Positions 33,308 to 41,236 of a DNA stretch of 64,000 bases are shown here, one piece after another. Below the pieces are notes generated by a model. The model ran no database searches. It had not been told where the DNA came from and was given only the letters and a program-made list of their open reading frames with translations. Positions within the stretch are counted from its first letter, which is position 1; each line of letters starts with the position of its first letter. Made by a program: the position numbers and the translations under genes. The DNA comes from Carnobacterium_A sp049673005 (GTDB lineage Bacteria; Bacillota; Bacilli; Lactobacillales; Carnobacteriaceae). Location of the stretch: assembly GCF_049673005.1 (NCBI RefSeq), contig NZ_JBATXB010000111.1, positions 1 to 64,000 of the forward strand, given 5' to 3'.

Positions 33308-34011
33308 TTCAACAACTCCTCAATAGCAGCAATTTTAATTTTAAATTCTTGTATTTTATCGGACTGATCTGTAGAAGATTTAGGTAAGTCTGCGAGTATT
33401 ATTTTATTTTTTGCTAATTCACCTGTCCACTTTTTAATAAATAATGGTGCTAATTCTTTTCTTAAATAAAAACCAAAAGAAAGATCTTTCTCTGAAAAAG
33501 AAATGCACTCTTCATTAGACTTTTCGGCAATCATGATTTCATATATTTTAGTGTTTTCTTCAACTAGTTCTTCCGCTATTACTTGATAGCCGTGTTCAAT
33601 TAACCACGTTCTTAATTCTATTTCATCTTTATTTGGTTGTAAAATAAGTCTTTCTTTCCCGGTTAATTTTCCCATTTGATAGCCTTCATCTAAAATTGTT
33701 GCAATTAAGACTCCACCCATACCACAAATTGAAATTGCTGAAATATTATCTAAGTCCGGATTGATAACTTCTAATCCATCTCCTAATCGAACGTGTACCT
33801 CATTTTGCAAATTTAATCGTTTAATTTGATTTTCAGCAATTTTAAAAGGTCCTTCAATAATTTCGCCAGCGACCGCAAATTCAATCTTGCCCTCCGCCGC
33901 AAGAACACAAGGTAGATAAGCATGATCTGATCCGATATCTGCTAACCTAGATCCTTCTGGCACATAACTAGCTGCCCTTTCTAAGCGTAACGATAATTGT
34001 TTTAGCTTCAT
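33304..34011 (-). CDS. trmK: tRNA (adenine(22)-N(1))-methyltransferase
   Basis: SAM-dependent enzyme methylating A22 of tRNAs with D-loop A22 (tRNA-Leu, tRNA-Ser). The 235-residue protein has the Rossmann start RLADIGSDHAYLP as SAM motif I, VRLGDGLEVI, the family signature ICGMGGVLIATIL and LILQPNKDE, then a C-terminal helical coiled-coil domain. Same place as in Bacillus (yqfN), between rpoD and nif3. Confidence 0.94.
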   Translation of the reverse strand: MKLKQLSLRLERAASYVPEGSRLADIGSDHAYLPCVLAAEGKIEFAVAGEIIEGPFKIAENQIKRLNLQNEVHVRLGDGLEVINPDLDNISAISICGMGGVLIATILDEGYQMGKLTGKERLILQPNKDEIELRTWLIEHGYQVIAEELVEENTKIYEIMIAEKSNEECISFSEKDLSFGFYLRKELAPLFIKKWTGELAKNKIILADLPKSSTDQSDKIQEFKIKIAAIEELLK

Positions 34012-34041
34012 TAACTTCTTGTCACTTCTTTCATTATAAAA

Positions 34042-34500
34042 TTAATTTTTAAAGAAAGCTTCATCTAGTAAATAGCCCTCTGCAGCTTCTTTTGTTTTAA
34101 AGATAGCTTCCATTTTCCCGTCTGGTAAATTAACTGACCACATTGGATTATCATATACTAAACGTAAAACATCTCCATTATGATCAAACCACAATTCAGA
34201 ATAGCCTTCTTCGTAACCATCAGTGGTCTTTTTCAAAAAATCTATTGCTTTATCAAGCAGACGTTTAATTTCATTTTCATTAGCATCTAGAACTGAAATA
34301 TACCCATTTTTAGTTTCTTCTTTAGGTAAATATCCTGCATAAATAAGTGCATTTCCATTTTGATGGAGAAAACGGACAATAACCGTTTTATCAACTGCAC
34401 TACTTTCAAAATGATAATTGATCCTATTCATCGAAACAGGAACGGGTGTTAATTCTTTATACTCCACAAATAGAGCTTTCTTTTCTTCAAACGATAACAT
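34042..34500 (-). CDS. Conserved-looking protein of unknown function next to rpoD
   Basis: A soluble protein of 152 residues with no motif I recognise. Strand-rich stretches such as VIVRFLHQNG, ISVLDANENEI and VLRLVYDNPMWSVNLPDG suggest an alpha/beta fold. An in-frame ATG lies at 34509, but it touches the GAGG site; the ATG at 34500, nine bases after GAGG, is the better start. It lies between rpoD and trmK and could be read from the trmK-nif3 side. Function not inferred. Confidence 0.8.
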   Translation of the reverse strand: MLSFEEKKALFVEYKELTPVPVSMNRINYHFESSAVDKTVIVRFLHQNGNALIYAGYLPKEETKNGYISVLDANENEIKRLLDKAIDFLKKTTDGYEEGYSELWFDHNGDVLRLVYDNPMWSVNLPDGKMEAIFKTKEAAEGYLLDEAFFKN

Positions 34501-34582
34501 ATATCTCATCCTCTCAAACTATCCTACTTTTTTATTATAACAGTTTTTTTGAAACCGCGCTTTACTATTGTAAAACAAAAAA

Positions 34583-34611
34583 CCAAGCAAATGGAATATC
34601 CATAAACTTGG
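34583..34611 (-). terminator. Terminator after rpoD
   Basis: CCAAG (34583-34587) pairs with CTTGG (34607-34611), with TGGA/TCCA-like pairing inside. A tract TTTTTTGTTTT follows on the minus strand. It closes the dnaG-rpoD operon. Confidence 0.75.
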
Positions 34612-34628
34612 CTGTTTAGCTATAAATT

Positions 34629-35744
34629 TTATTCTAAGAAATCTTTCAACTGTTTTGAACGACTTGGATGACGCAATTTACGTAAAGCTTTAGCTTCAAT
34701 TTGACGAATACGTTCGCGAGTTACACCGAATACTTTGCCAACCTCTTCCAGAGTTCTAGTACGACCATCATCAAGACCAAAACGCAAACGCAATACATTT
34801 TCTTCTCGGTCTGTTAAAGTATCTAATACATCTTCAAGTTGTTCTTTTAATAACTCATAAGCTGCATTCTCTGCCGGACTTGTAGCGTCATGATCCTCAA
34901 TAAAATCTCCTAAATGTGAATCATCTTCTTCTCCAATTGGAGTTTCTAACGATACAGGTTCTTGAGCAATTTTTAAGATTTCACGTACTTTTTCTGTAGG
35001 AAGATCCATTTCGGCACCGATTTCCTCAGGTGTAGGTTCTCTACCTAGGTCTTGTAATAATTGACGTTGAATACGAATCAATTTATTAATAGTTTCAACC
35101 ATATGCACTGGAATACGAATTGTCCGAGCTTGGTCAGCGATAGCTCGTGTTATAGCTTGACGAATCCACCAAGTAGCATACGTCGAGAATTTGAATCCTT
35201 TTGTATAATCAAATTTTTCTACAGCTTTCATTAAACCCATATTTCCTTCTTGAATCAGGTCTAAGAACTGCATGCCACGACCTACGTAACGTTTAGCAAT
35301 ACTAACAACTAACCTTAAGTTAGCTTCTGCTAGACGTTGTTTAGCTTCTTGATCGCCTATTTCAATTTTTTTAGCTAGCATAACTTCTTCAGCAGCTGTT
35401 AATAGATTCACTCGCCCTATTTCTTTCAAATACATGCGGACGGGATCATTAATTTTAACCCCAGGAGGAGCAGTTAAATCTTCTGGTTTCTCAGCTTCTT
35501 CTTTACGCTCTTTAGCTAACATTTGACGAACTGTCGGACCGCCGTCATCTCCAACAACACCAATTCCACTGTCTTCAATTTGTTGAATAAGTGCATCCAT
35601 TTTATCCGCATCTAGCGTGTAAGGAGTCGCTAATGTATTTGTTAGCTCATCATAATGAACCGTTCCACTAGGTTTAAACTCTTTAATAAATGCCTTTACT
35701 GCATCTTTATAAGATAATGTTGGTACTTTTTTTTCTTCAGCCAT
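34629..35744 (-). CDS. rpoD: RNA polymerase primary sigma factor SigA (RpoD)
   Basis: Housekeeping sigma factor recognising TTGACA/TATAAT promoters, 371 residues. A short region 1.1 is followed by region 1.2 (DPVRMYLKEIG), region 2 (AKKIEIGDQEAKQRLAEAN, then FKFSTYATWWIRQAI), region 3 (IPVHMVETINK) and region 4 (LRLRFGLDDG, TRERIRQIEAKALRKLR). The open frame reaches a GTG at 35774, but that would place the ribosome binding site GGGGAGG inside the gene; the ATG at 35744 is the true start. It follows dnaG by 44 bp, the usual macromolecular synthesis operon. Confidence 0.98.
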   Translation of the reverse strand: MAEEKKVPTLSYKDAVKAFIKEFKPSGTVHYDELTNTLATPYTLDADKMDALIQQIEDSGIGVVGDDGGPTVRQMLAKERKEEAEKPEDLTAPPGVKINDPVRMYLKEIGRVNLLTAAEEVMLAKKIEIGDQEAKQRLAEANLRLVVSIAKRYVGRGMQFLDLIQEGNMGLMKAVEKFDYTKGFKFSTYATWWIRQAITRAIADQARTIRIPVHMVETINKLIRIQRQLLQDLGREPTPEEIGAEMDLPTEKVREILKIAQEPVSLETPIGEEDDSHLGDFIEDHDATSPAENAAYELLKEQLEDVLDTLTDREENVLRLRFGLDDGRTRTLEEVGKVFGVTRERIRQIEAKALRKLRHPSRSKQLKDFLE

Positions 35745-35788
35745 AAAAAAATGCCTCCCCTTTTTCAGTCTCACTTTTATTCTTTATA

Positions 35789-37663
35789 CTATCCATTTTT
35801 TAATAAGCGGGACAGATTGACAATCTCAATCATCAATATTCTTAATTGAGCTTGATCGCCTTTTTTAGCAGCCTCAGTCATTGCGTTTTTTGTTTCTTTT
35901 AGCTGTGTTTCCAACAATGATTTTCTTGATATCACATCAATATAGTCTTTTATCTCTTGCGAACTGATCTCAACACCTAGAGATTGAAACTCGATTTCTA
36001 CGATTTTGTTTTTTAAACTAGGCTCTTTCACAAAATCAATAAACGCCTCTGTAGAAGTATCGGATGATGCTTGTTGCGCATGCTCTTGAAAATTTTCAAA
36101 ATACAAATACAACATTTGGTAGTCATCATGAACGAAATGGAAATCTTCTGATAGATTTCTAATTTGGATCCTAACTTCTTCGAAATGAAACAATCGATTG
36201 AGCAACAATTGTTCCGCTCTTTCGATTGAATTTAATTTTTCTCTCTGGTGATGTACTTGAGGAAAAACTGTTGAACGAATATCAGGACTAGGAATAATCT
36301 TTTTAGGTTCTTTAGAAGAGCGTTTTTTTTGCTGCTCATAGAACTTTGTTTGAAATTGCTCATTCAAAGAATCTATTGAGATATCAAATTCAGCTGCTAG
36401 CTGCTTCATATACATTTCTCTCTCAACCGCAGAAGTAATTGTCAGCATCTCAGTCAACAGCTTCTCTATATATCCAAGCCGCTCACTTTCATTTTTTAAG
36501 TTAATATTGCGTCGATAATATTTCATCTTAAAGCTGAATAGTGTATCTCTCCCATGAGAAATAAGTTCTTTAAAAGCTGTAGCGCCTTTTTCTTTGATAA
36601 AGTCATCAGGATCCATTCCTTCTGGAAAAGATAAAATAGCCAAATCGAAATCTGATTGTTCACTTAGTAAATCAGCTGCCCTTTTTGCAGCTTCAACACC
36701 CGCTTCATCCCCATCATAAGCAACTAAAACTTCATCCGTTATTCTTCCAAGCATAAGAATTTGTTCATTCGTCAGACTGGTTCCCATCGACGCTACACCA
36801 TTTTGGATTCCTACTTGCCAAGAAGCAATAACATCCATAAAACCTTCAAATAAAACAACCTCTTTTTCTCTTCTAATAGCAGGTCGAGCTTTATCAAAAT
36901 TAAATAATACGTTTCGTTTGTTAAAAAGATACGTTTCGGGACTGTTTAAGTATTTAGGTCCTGTTTCGAAATCTGATTTTTCAAACAGCCTACCGGAAAA
37001 ACCGACGACTTTCCCTTGTTGATTGCGTATTGGAAACATTATCCGATTAAAAAACCGATCAATTATATCTCCATTCTCTTTTTCAATAAATAAGCCTGAT
37101 TCTTTGAGCAATTCTTCTGGATATTTTTTACCCACTAAATATTGTTGCAACAAAGTTCGCTCATGTGGAGCAAAACCAATACCAAAAGTTTCGATTGTTT
37201 CTTGAGTTAATCCCCGTCCTAACAAATAAGCTAAAGCTTCCTCGCCCGCAGTGGTTTGCAATAGGATATGATGGAATAATTCAAGACTTTCTTCATGAAT
37301 TTTAAGAAGAAAGTCTTTTTTCGTGTCTTTATTTCGAGAGTCTGATTGTCCCCCGATAACTAATGATTCATCAATCTCAATTTGACTTAGTTCAGCTGTT
37401 TTTAGTACAGCTTCAGGAAAAGTTAAGCCATCTACCTCCATTAAAAAAGAAAAAACATTTCCACCTCGCCCGCAACTAAAGCAATGAAAAATTTGCTTTT
37501 CTTCTGTTACAGAAAATGATGGCGTTCGTTCATCATGAAATGGACAAAAACCAAAAAAATTTTTACCTTTTTTTTTAAGTTGTACGTATTGACTGACAAT
37601 ATCAGTAATATTGGTTTCTTTTCTGATTTTATTGACGGTTTCTTCAGGAATCCTTGTTGCCAA
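35789..37663 (-). CDS. dnaG: DNA primase
   Basis: Makes RNA primers at the replication fork. The 624-residue protein has an N-terminal zinc ribbon (CPFH ... CFSC, residues about 40-66), the TOPRIM catalytic core (VVLFEGFMDVIA, with VAYDGDEAG) and a C-terminal helicase-binding domain. The likely start is TTG at 37663, seven bases after GAGG, giving the usual MA-x-x-IP N-terminus; the GTG at 37672 lies within the ribosome binding site. It is the first gene of dnaG-rpoD, about 130 bp downstream of a strong promoter. Confidence 0.95.
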   Translation of the reverse strand: MATRIPEETVNKIRKETNITDIVSQYVQLKKKGKNFFGFCPFHDERTPSFSVTEEKQIFHCFSCGRGGNVFSFLMEVDGLTFPEAVLKTAELSQIEIDESLVIGGQSDSRNKDTKKDFLLKIHEESLELFHHILLQTTAGEEALAYLLGRGLTQETIETFGIGFAPHERTLLQQYLVGKKYPEELLKESGLFIEKENGDIIDRFFNRIMFPIRNQQGKVVGFSGRLFEKSDFETGPKYLNSPETYLFNKRNVLFNFDKARPAIRREKEVVLFEGFMDVIASWQVGIQNGVASMGTSLTNEQILMLGRITDEVLVAYDGDEAGVEAAKRAADLLSEQSDFDLAILSFPEGMDPDDFIKEKGATAFKELISHGRDTLFSFKMKYYRRNINLKNESERLGYIEKLLTEMLTITSAVEREMYMKQLAAEFDISIDSLNEQFQTKFYEQQKKRSSKEPKKIIPSPDIRSTVFPQVHHQREKLNSIERAEQLLLNRLFHFEEVRIQIRNLSEDFHFVHDDYQMLYLYFENFQEHAQQASSDTSTEAFIDFVKEPSLKNKIVEIEFQSLGVEISSQEIKDYIDVISRKSLLETQLKETKNAMTEAAKKGDQAQLRILMIEIVNLSRLLKNG

Positions 37664-37722
37664 ACCACTCACCTCTTCAGTCAGATAAAGCGTACTTTCT
37701 GCTTACCTAGACAAGTCATTAA

Positions 37723-37751
37723 GAGTCGCACTGAATACATCAGTGCGACTC
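37723..37751 (-). promoter_or_regulatory. Perfect hairpin in the dnaG leader
   Basis: A 12-bp perfect inverted repeat, GAGTCGCACTGA (37723-37734) with 37740-37751, loop of five. There is no U-run on either strand, so it is not a terminator. It lies in the untranslated leader between the dnaG promoter and the TTG start; it could stabilise the mRNA or be an operator. Confidence 0.6.
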
Positions 37752-37790
37752 GGTTTATCCATTGTCAGTAGACAGAAATATTCAATATTT

Positions 37791-37819
37791 ATTATATCAT
37801 AAAAAACACGTGTAAACAA
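37791..37819 (-). promoter_or_regulatory. dnaG-rpoD promoter
   Basis: On the minus strand TTGTTT (37814-37819), 17-bp spacer, extended -10 TGATATAAT (TATAAT at 37791-37796). Confidence 0.8.
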
Positions 37820-37833
37820 CTTATCGACTCGCT

Positions 37834-38403
37834 TTAATTTTTAACTTTCATAATAGACGAAATAAAACTTTTTCTTGTACTTAAAGATTTCCATATCAGA
37901 GAAGCAATCCCAAAATCAACCATGCTATGCACGATTGTACCAATACCTACCATAAAGAAAACAGATTGTATAAATCCTTGATTGTAGTATGTATCTGTTA
38001 CATTCCCGCCAAAGTAGAAAAATGAAACAACGGCTACTTCTGCTAATGCATGAACCACGCCGATAAAAAAAGAGAATAGTTGAGTTTTTAATGGGTTTTC
38101 AAGCATATTAGGGTGTTTTTGTACCCAAAATGCTCCCACTATCGCGAATATCACGTGAGTCAAAGCTCTTAAAGCAACAACTAAAGGAAATCCACTAATC
38201 ATAAAACCAATAGCCGTACCAAGCGCAACGAAAACTGCTATAGCAGGCGAAATAAATAGAGCGATAAATATTGCTACATGACTTCCTAAAGTGAAAGAAG
38301 CAGGTTCTAATATAATTTTAACAGGGGAAACAATGGGAATCATAATACCGATTGCTATAAGTAAGGCAGAAATGGTTAATCTATGGACACTTTTTGTTTG
38401 CAT
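37834..38403 (-). CDS. niaX: Niacin ECF transporter S component NiaX
   Basis: Membrane substrate-binding subunit for nicotinate/nicotinamide uptake, working with the shared ECF module. The 189-residue protein has about six membrane segments; segments such as SPVKIILEPASFTLGSHV and FMISGFPLVVALRALTH fit the NiaX family. The assignment is strengthened by context: the NiaR regulator gene lies just upstream and two NiaR-type palindromes frame its promoter. AGTTGGAG precedes the ATG. Confidence 0.85.
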   Translation of the reverse strand: MQTKSVHRLTISALLIAIGIMIPIVSPVKIILEPASFTLGSHVAIFIALFISPAIAVFVALGTAIGFMISGFPLVVALRALTHVIFAIVGAFWVQKHPNMLENPLKTQLFSFFIGVVHALAEVAVVSFFYFGGNVTDTYYNQGFIQSVFFMVGIGTIVHSMVDFGIASLIWKSLSTRKSFISSIMKVKN

Positions 38404-38432
38404 TTGAACATCTCCAACTCTGTATAATTTTT

Positions 38433-38493
38433 AGGTGTCAAGACACCTGTACAACTATATTATATCGGAATTGAACTAGATGTCAAGACACCA
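38433..38493 (-). promoter_or_regulatory. niaX promoter with two NiaR operators
   Basis: Palindromes AGGTGTCAAGACACCT (38433-38448) and AGATGTCAAGACACCA (38478-38493) have centres 45 bp apart. Between and across them lies the minus-strand promoter TTGACA (38481-38486), 16-bp spacer, TATAAT (38459-38464). The upstream operator contains the -35 element and the other lies just after the start site. A third, weaker half-like copy (CTTGACAGACACC) is at about 38506-38518. Confidence 0.85.
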
Positions 38494-38521
38494 ATTTAAC
38501 TTTCGCTTGACAGACACCAAT

Positions 38522-39043
38522 TTAAGCTTGATATAACAACCTTTCAGCCGATAACTGTTCAGAAATTCGCTCAAAAACACTCTCATCTTTACAAGCAATT
38601 GTATGAAGGTGTATCCCTTGTGTAAGAGCAGATAACAAATAGGCTTGTGATTTACTAATTTTTTCAAGGAAAAGATCGGCATCATATCGTGAGCTAATAT
38701 TCAACTGTCCTTTTAATTCACCATAAATAGGGTGTTCAACAATAACATCTAATAACTCCCCACCATTATCCACTATTGCGTATAATTCTTTTTTTGTTTC
38801 TTCGGCTTTATGTGCACAGGCAATTTTCTTTATATACCGTTCATCTATACTTTCTTCAACCGTTAGAATATATCCTTTTGGTGTTGCTGTAATATCAATT
38901 CCTGTAGCTCTAATTAAAGCAATATCGCCAACGATAATTTGACGGCTAACGTGTAATTTTTTTGCTAGCACAGAAGCACTTACGGGTGTTTTGTTTTTTT
39001 TTAAAGCAGCTACGATTTTATTTCTTCTTGTAATAGGCTCCAT
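38522..39043 (-). CDS. niaR: Niacin-responsive transcriptional repressor NiaR
   Basis: Repressor of NAD precursor genes with nicotinate as co-repressor. The 173-residue protein has an N-terminal HTH_11 domain (about 6-55, with SASVLAKKLHVSRQIIVGDIALIR) and the ligand-binding 3H domain (about 75-170) with the His-rich signature including VEHPIYGELKGQL and GIHLHTIACK. The gene lies directly upstream of niaX and the operators. AAAGGAATGAGAAT precedes the ATG. Confidence 0.92.
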   Translation of the reverse strand: MEPITRRNKIVAALKKNKTPVSASVLAKKLHVSRQIIVGDIALIRATGIDITATPKGYILTVEESIDERYIKKIACAHKAEETKKELYAIVDNGGELLDVIVEHPIYGELKGQLNISSRYDADLFLEKISKSQAYLLSALTQGIHLHTIACKDESVFERISEQLSAERLLYQA

Positions 39044-39060
39044 ATTCTCATTCCTTTCAA

Positions 39061-39103
39061 TTTAAGAAGCAACAACGCTATTATCAAGTTATTGCTTCTT
39101 AAA
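39061..39103 (-). promoter_or_regulatory. Inverted repeat just upstream of niaR
   Basis: TTTAAGAAGCAA (39061-39072) pairs perfectly with 39092-39103. It ends about ten bases before the niaR ribosome binding site and lacks a U-run, so it is an uncertain terminator for the ABC gene at 39185-40900; it may be an operator or mRNA structure. Confidence 0.45.
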
Positions 39104-39184
39104 TAAGTAATTAAATGAACGGGTTAAATAAGTTTCTACTAACTTCACTTGGCTCGATTTTTTTGTGCTTTATGTTATACCCAG

Positions 39185-40900
39185 TTAAGCTAAAAATTGT
39201 GCTTCATAAAGTCTACGGTAGGATCCGTTTAAAGCCATCAGTTCTTGATGGCTCCCCTCTTCAGCTATTCCTGTTTCATTCACAACAATAATCCTTGTAG
39301 CATGCTTAATCGTCGCTAATCGATGAGCTATAACCAAAGTCGTTCTTCCAACAGACAAAGAATTTAGTGAATCTTGGATTGCTTGTTCTGTTTCAGTATC
39401 CAAGGCAGATGTTGCTTCATCTAATATTAGTATGGCTGGATTTTTTAAAAACATTCGAGCAATAGATACACGCTGCTTTTGTCCTCCAGATAACTTAACA
39501 CCACGTTCTCCTATAATTGTATCTAATCCTTCAGGCATTTCTAAAACAACTTGTTCCAAATGTGCTAAACGAACTGCTTCATTCACTTCATCTTCACTCG
39601 CATCCAACTTGCCATATAGGATATTTTCACGAAGACTTCCCGGGAATAAGAATACATCTTGTTGTACAATGCCTATTTGTTTTCTCAATGATTCCATCGT
39701 CACATCTTGAATATTTATTCCGTCAATCAAAATATCTCCTGCATTAATTTCATAGAAACGAGGCAATAAATTGCAAATAGTCGTCTTACCTGCTCCACTA
39801 GGTCCTACAAATGCTATCGTTTCTCCTGCAGTAACTGATAAATTAATATGATCTAAGACTTTATTTGATGAGTCATACCAAAATGAAACATTTTTATACT
39901 CGATATTTCCTTTTACTAGCGGCAGAACTCTAGCATCCTCTTTATCTTGTATCATCGGTTTTTTCCCTAACTCTTCTCGGAAACGTTTAAATCCCGCAAT
40001 CCCTTTAGGGTAACTTTCTATCATTGTATTCACTTTTTCAATTGGACGAACAAAAATATTTGCTAACAATATAAATGAAACAAAGTCCCCATAATTGATT
40101 TCTCCTCTAATTGTATAAAAAGCTCCGAAAAATAAAGCAAATAAATTAATTAAACGAATGAGAAAGTAATTATACGAAGAACTAATACCCATCATTTTAT
40201 AGAACAAAATTTTTGATTTCCTATACGTTTGATTTAGCACTTCAAAACGTCCAGCTTCGTATGTTTCATTCGCAAAAGCTTGAACTTCGCGAATACCGCT
40301 GACAGAAGCTTCAATCCCTGCATTAAATCGTCCTAAGTTTTGGAAAATTTCTATATTAACAGCTGTCATCTTCTTATTAAAAATGATTAACGCAATCATA
40401 ATAAATGGAATCATAACAACTGTAGCCAAAGCTAACTTAACATGAATGGTTAACATAATACCAAAAGCCCCGATTAAGGTTATTAAAGTAATAAAAATAT
40501 CTTCTGGTCCATGATGTGCAACCTCTGATATTTCAAATAAATCGGTTGTCAATCGTGTCATTAGTTTCCCAGTCTTTTTATTATCATAGTAGCTAAAAGG
40601 TTGTTTTTGAAGGTGCGTGTAAAGTTCTCGACGCATATCCGTTTCAATATTTACTCCTAATGTATGACCAAAATAGACGACAATGTATTGGAGAACTGTA
40701 TTTACCATGTATAGAAATAACAGCAAAAGCGAGACTGTTACAATCAACGCCCAATCTCCTGTAGGGAGTAATTCATTTATTACACGATTCACAACTACCG
40801 GAAAAGCCAACTCCAACGTTGCAGCTAAAATAGCACAACTAAAATCAAGATAGAATAATCTTTTATAAGGGCGGTAATAATCAAAAAATTGTTTTAACAT
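39185..40900 (-). CDS. ABC exporter, fused permease and ATPase (multidrug/lipid type)
   Basis: Half-transporter of 571 residues acting as a homodimer: N-terminal membrane domain with six helices (about 1-310, ABC_membrane) and C-terminal ATPase (about 330-570) with Walker A GPSGAGKTT, the signature LSGGQKQR and Walker B ILILDEATSALD, and the His switch in IAHRLAT. It resembles the BmrA/YfiB-type exporters. Substrate unknown. Promoter TATAAT at 40930-40935 is preceded by a poor -35; a long imperfect inverted repeat lies just upstream at 40945-40989. Confidence 0.88.
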   Translation of the reverse strand: MLKQFFDYYRPYKRLFYLDFSCAILAATLELAFPVVVNRVINELLPTGDWALIVTVSLLLLFLYMVNTVLQYIVVYFGHTLGVNIETDMRRELYTHLQKQPFSYYDNKKTGKLMTRLTTDLFEISEVAHHGPEDIFITLITLIGAFGIMLTIHVKLALATVVMIPFIMIALIIFNKKMTAVNIEIFQNLGRFNAGIEASVSGIREVQAFANETYEAGRFEVLNQTYRKSKILFYKMMGISSSYNYFLIRLINLFALFFGAFYTIRGEINYGDFVSFILLANIFVRPIEKVNTMIESYPKGIAGFKRFREELGKKPMIQDKEDARVLPLVKGNIEYKNVSFWYDSSNKVLDHINLSVTAGETIAFVGPSGAGKTTICNLLPRFYEINAGDILIDGINIQDVTMESLRKQIGIVQQDVFLFPGSLRENILYGKLDASEDEVNEAVRLAHLEQVVLEMPEGLDTIIGERGVKLSGGQKQRVSIARMFLKNPAILILDEATSALDTETEQAIQDSLNSLSVGRTTLVIAHRLATIKHATRIIVVNETGIAEEGSHQELMALNGSYRRLYEAQFLA

Positions 40901-40944
40901 GAAATCCTCCTTTATTCATTCCTTTATCTATTATAAGTAACAAA

Positions 40945-40989
40945 CAGCGTAAATGAAAGGTAAAACGACTCTCTTTTCATTTTACACTG
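40945..40989 (-). repeat. Imperfect inverted repeat upstream of the ABC exporter
   Basis: CAGCGTAAATGAAAG (40945-40959) against CTTTTCATTTTACACTG (40973-40989), pairing over about 14 positions with two bulges. It lies 10 bp upstream of the exporter's -10 element and at the end of the DUF488 remnant. It may be that gene's old terminator or an operator for the exporter. Confidence 0.5.
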
Positions 40990-41135
40990 CTTAATTTTTC
41001 ATAAGAGCGCGTTATCTTCCATTCATCAAGTTAAGCCTCTTCTTTAGAAACACCCCTTGGCCAAATATGATCTACTAACACTCGAAAGTAATCGTGCTTT
41101 TCGACATCTTCATAAATAGATTTTCTCTTCAGCAT
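40977..41135 (-). pseudogene. Decayed, truncated DUF488 family gene
   Basis: From the ATG at 41135, preceded by a strong AGGAGG site, a 34-codon frame reads like the start of a DUF488 protein: MLKRKSIYEDV, then YFRVLVDHIWPRGVSKEEA. A TAA at 41031-41033 interrupts it. Beyond the stop, in the same frame, the family pattern LDEW continues, and the frame ends at a TGA at 40977. Intact members have about 115-120 residues, so the stop plus a 3' deletion have inactivated it. The first 34 residues could still be translated. Confidence 0.75.
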
Positions 41136-41178
41136 ATTTCTTCCTCCTATCAAAATAATAAAAGTTGATTAAAAAAAA

Positions 41179-41209
41179 TCCCGCTAAAGAAAGTATATCT
41201 TTAGTGGGA
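41179..41209. terminator. Terminator after glyS
   Basis: A 12-bp stem (41179-41190 with 41198-41209, one G-U pair) with a run of eight U after it on the minus strand. Confidence 0.88.
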
Positions 41210-41236
41210 CAAAAATTTAATTTTTGTTCGATTTTT

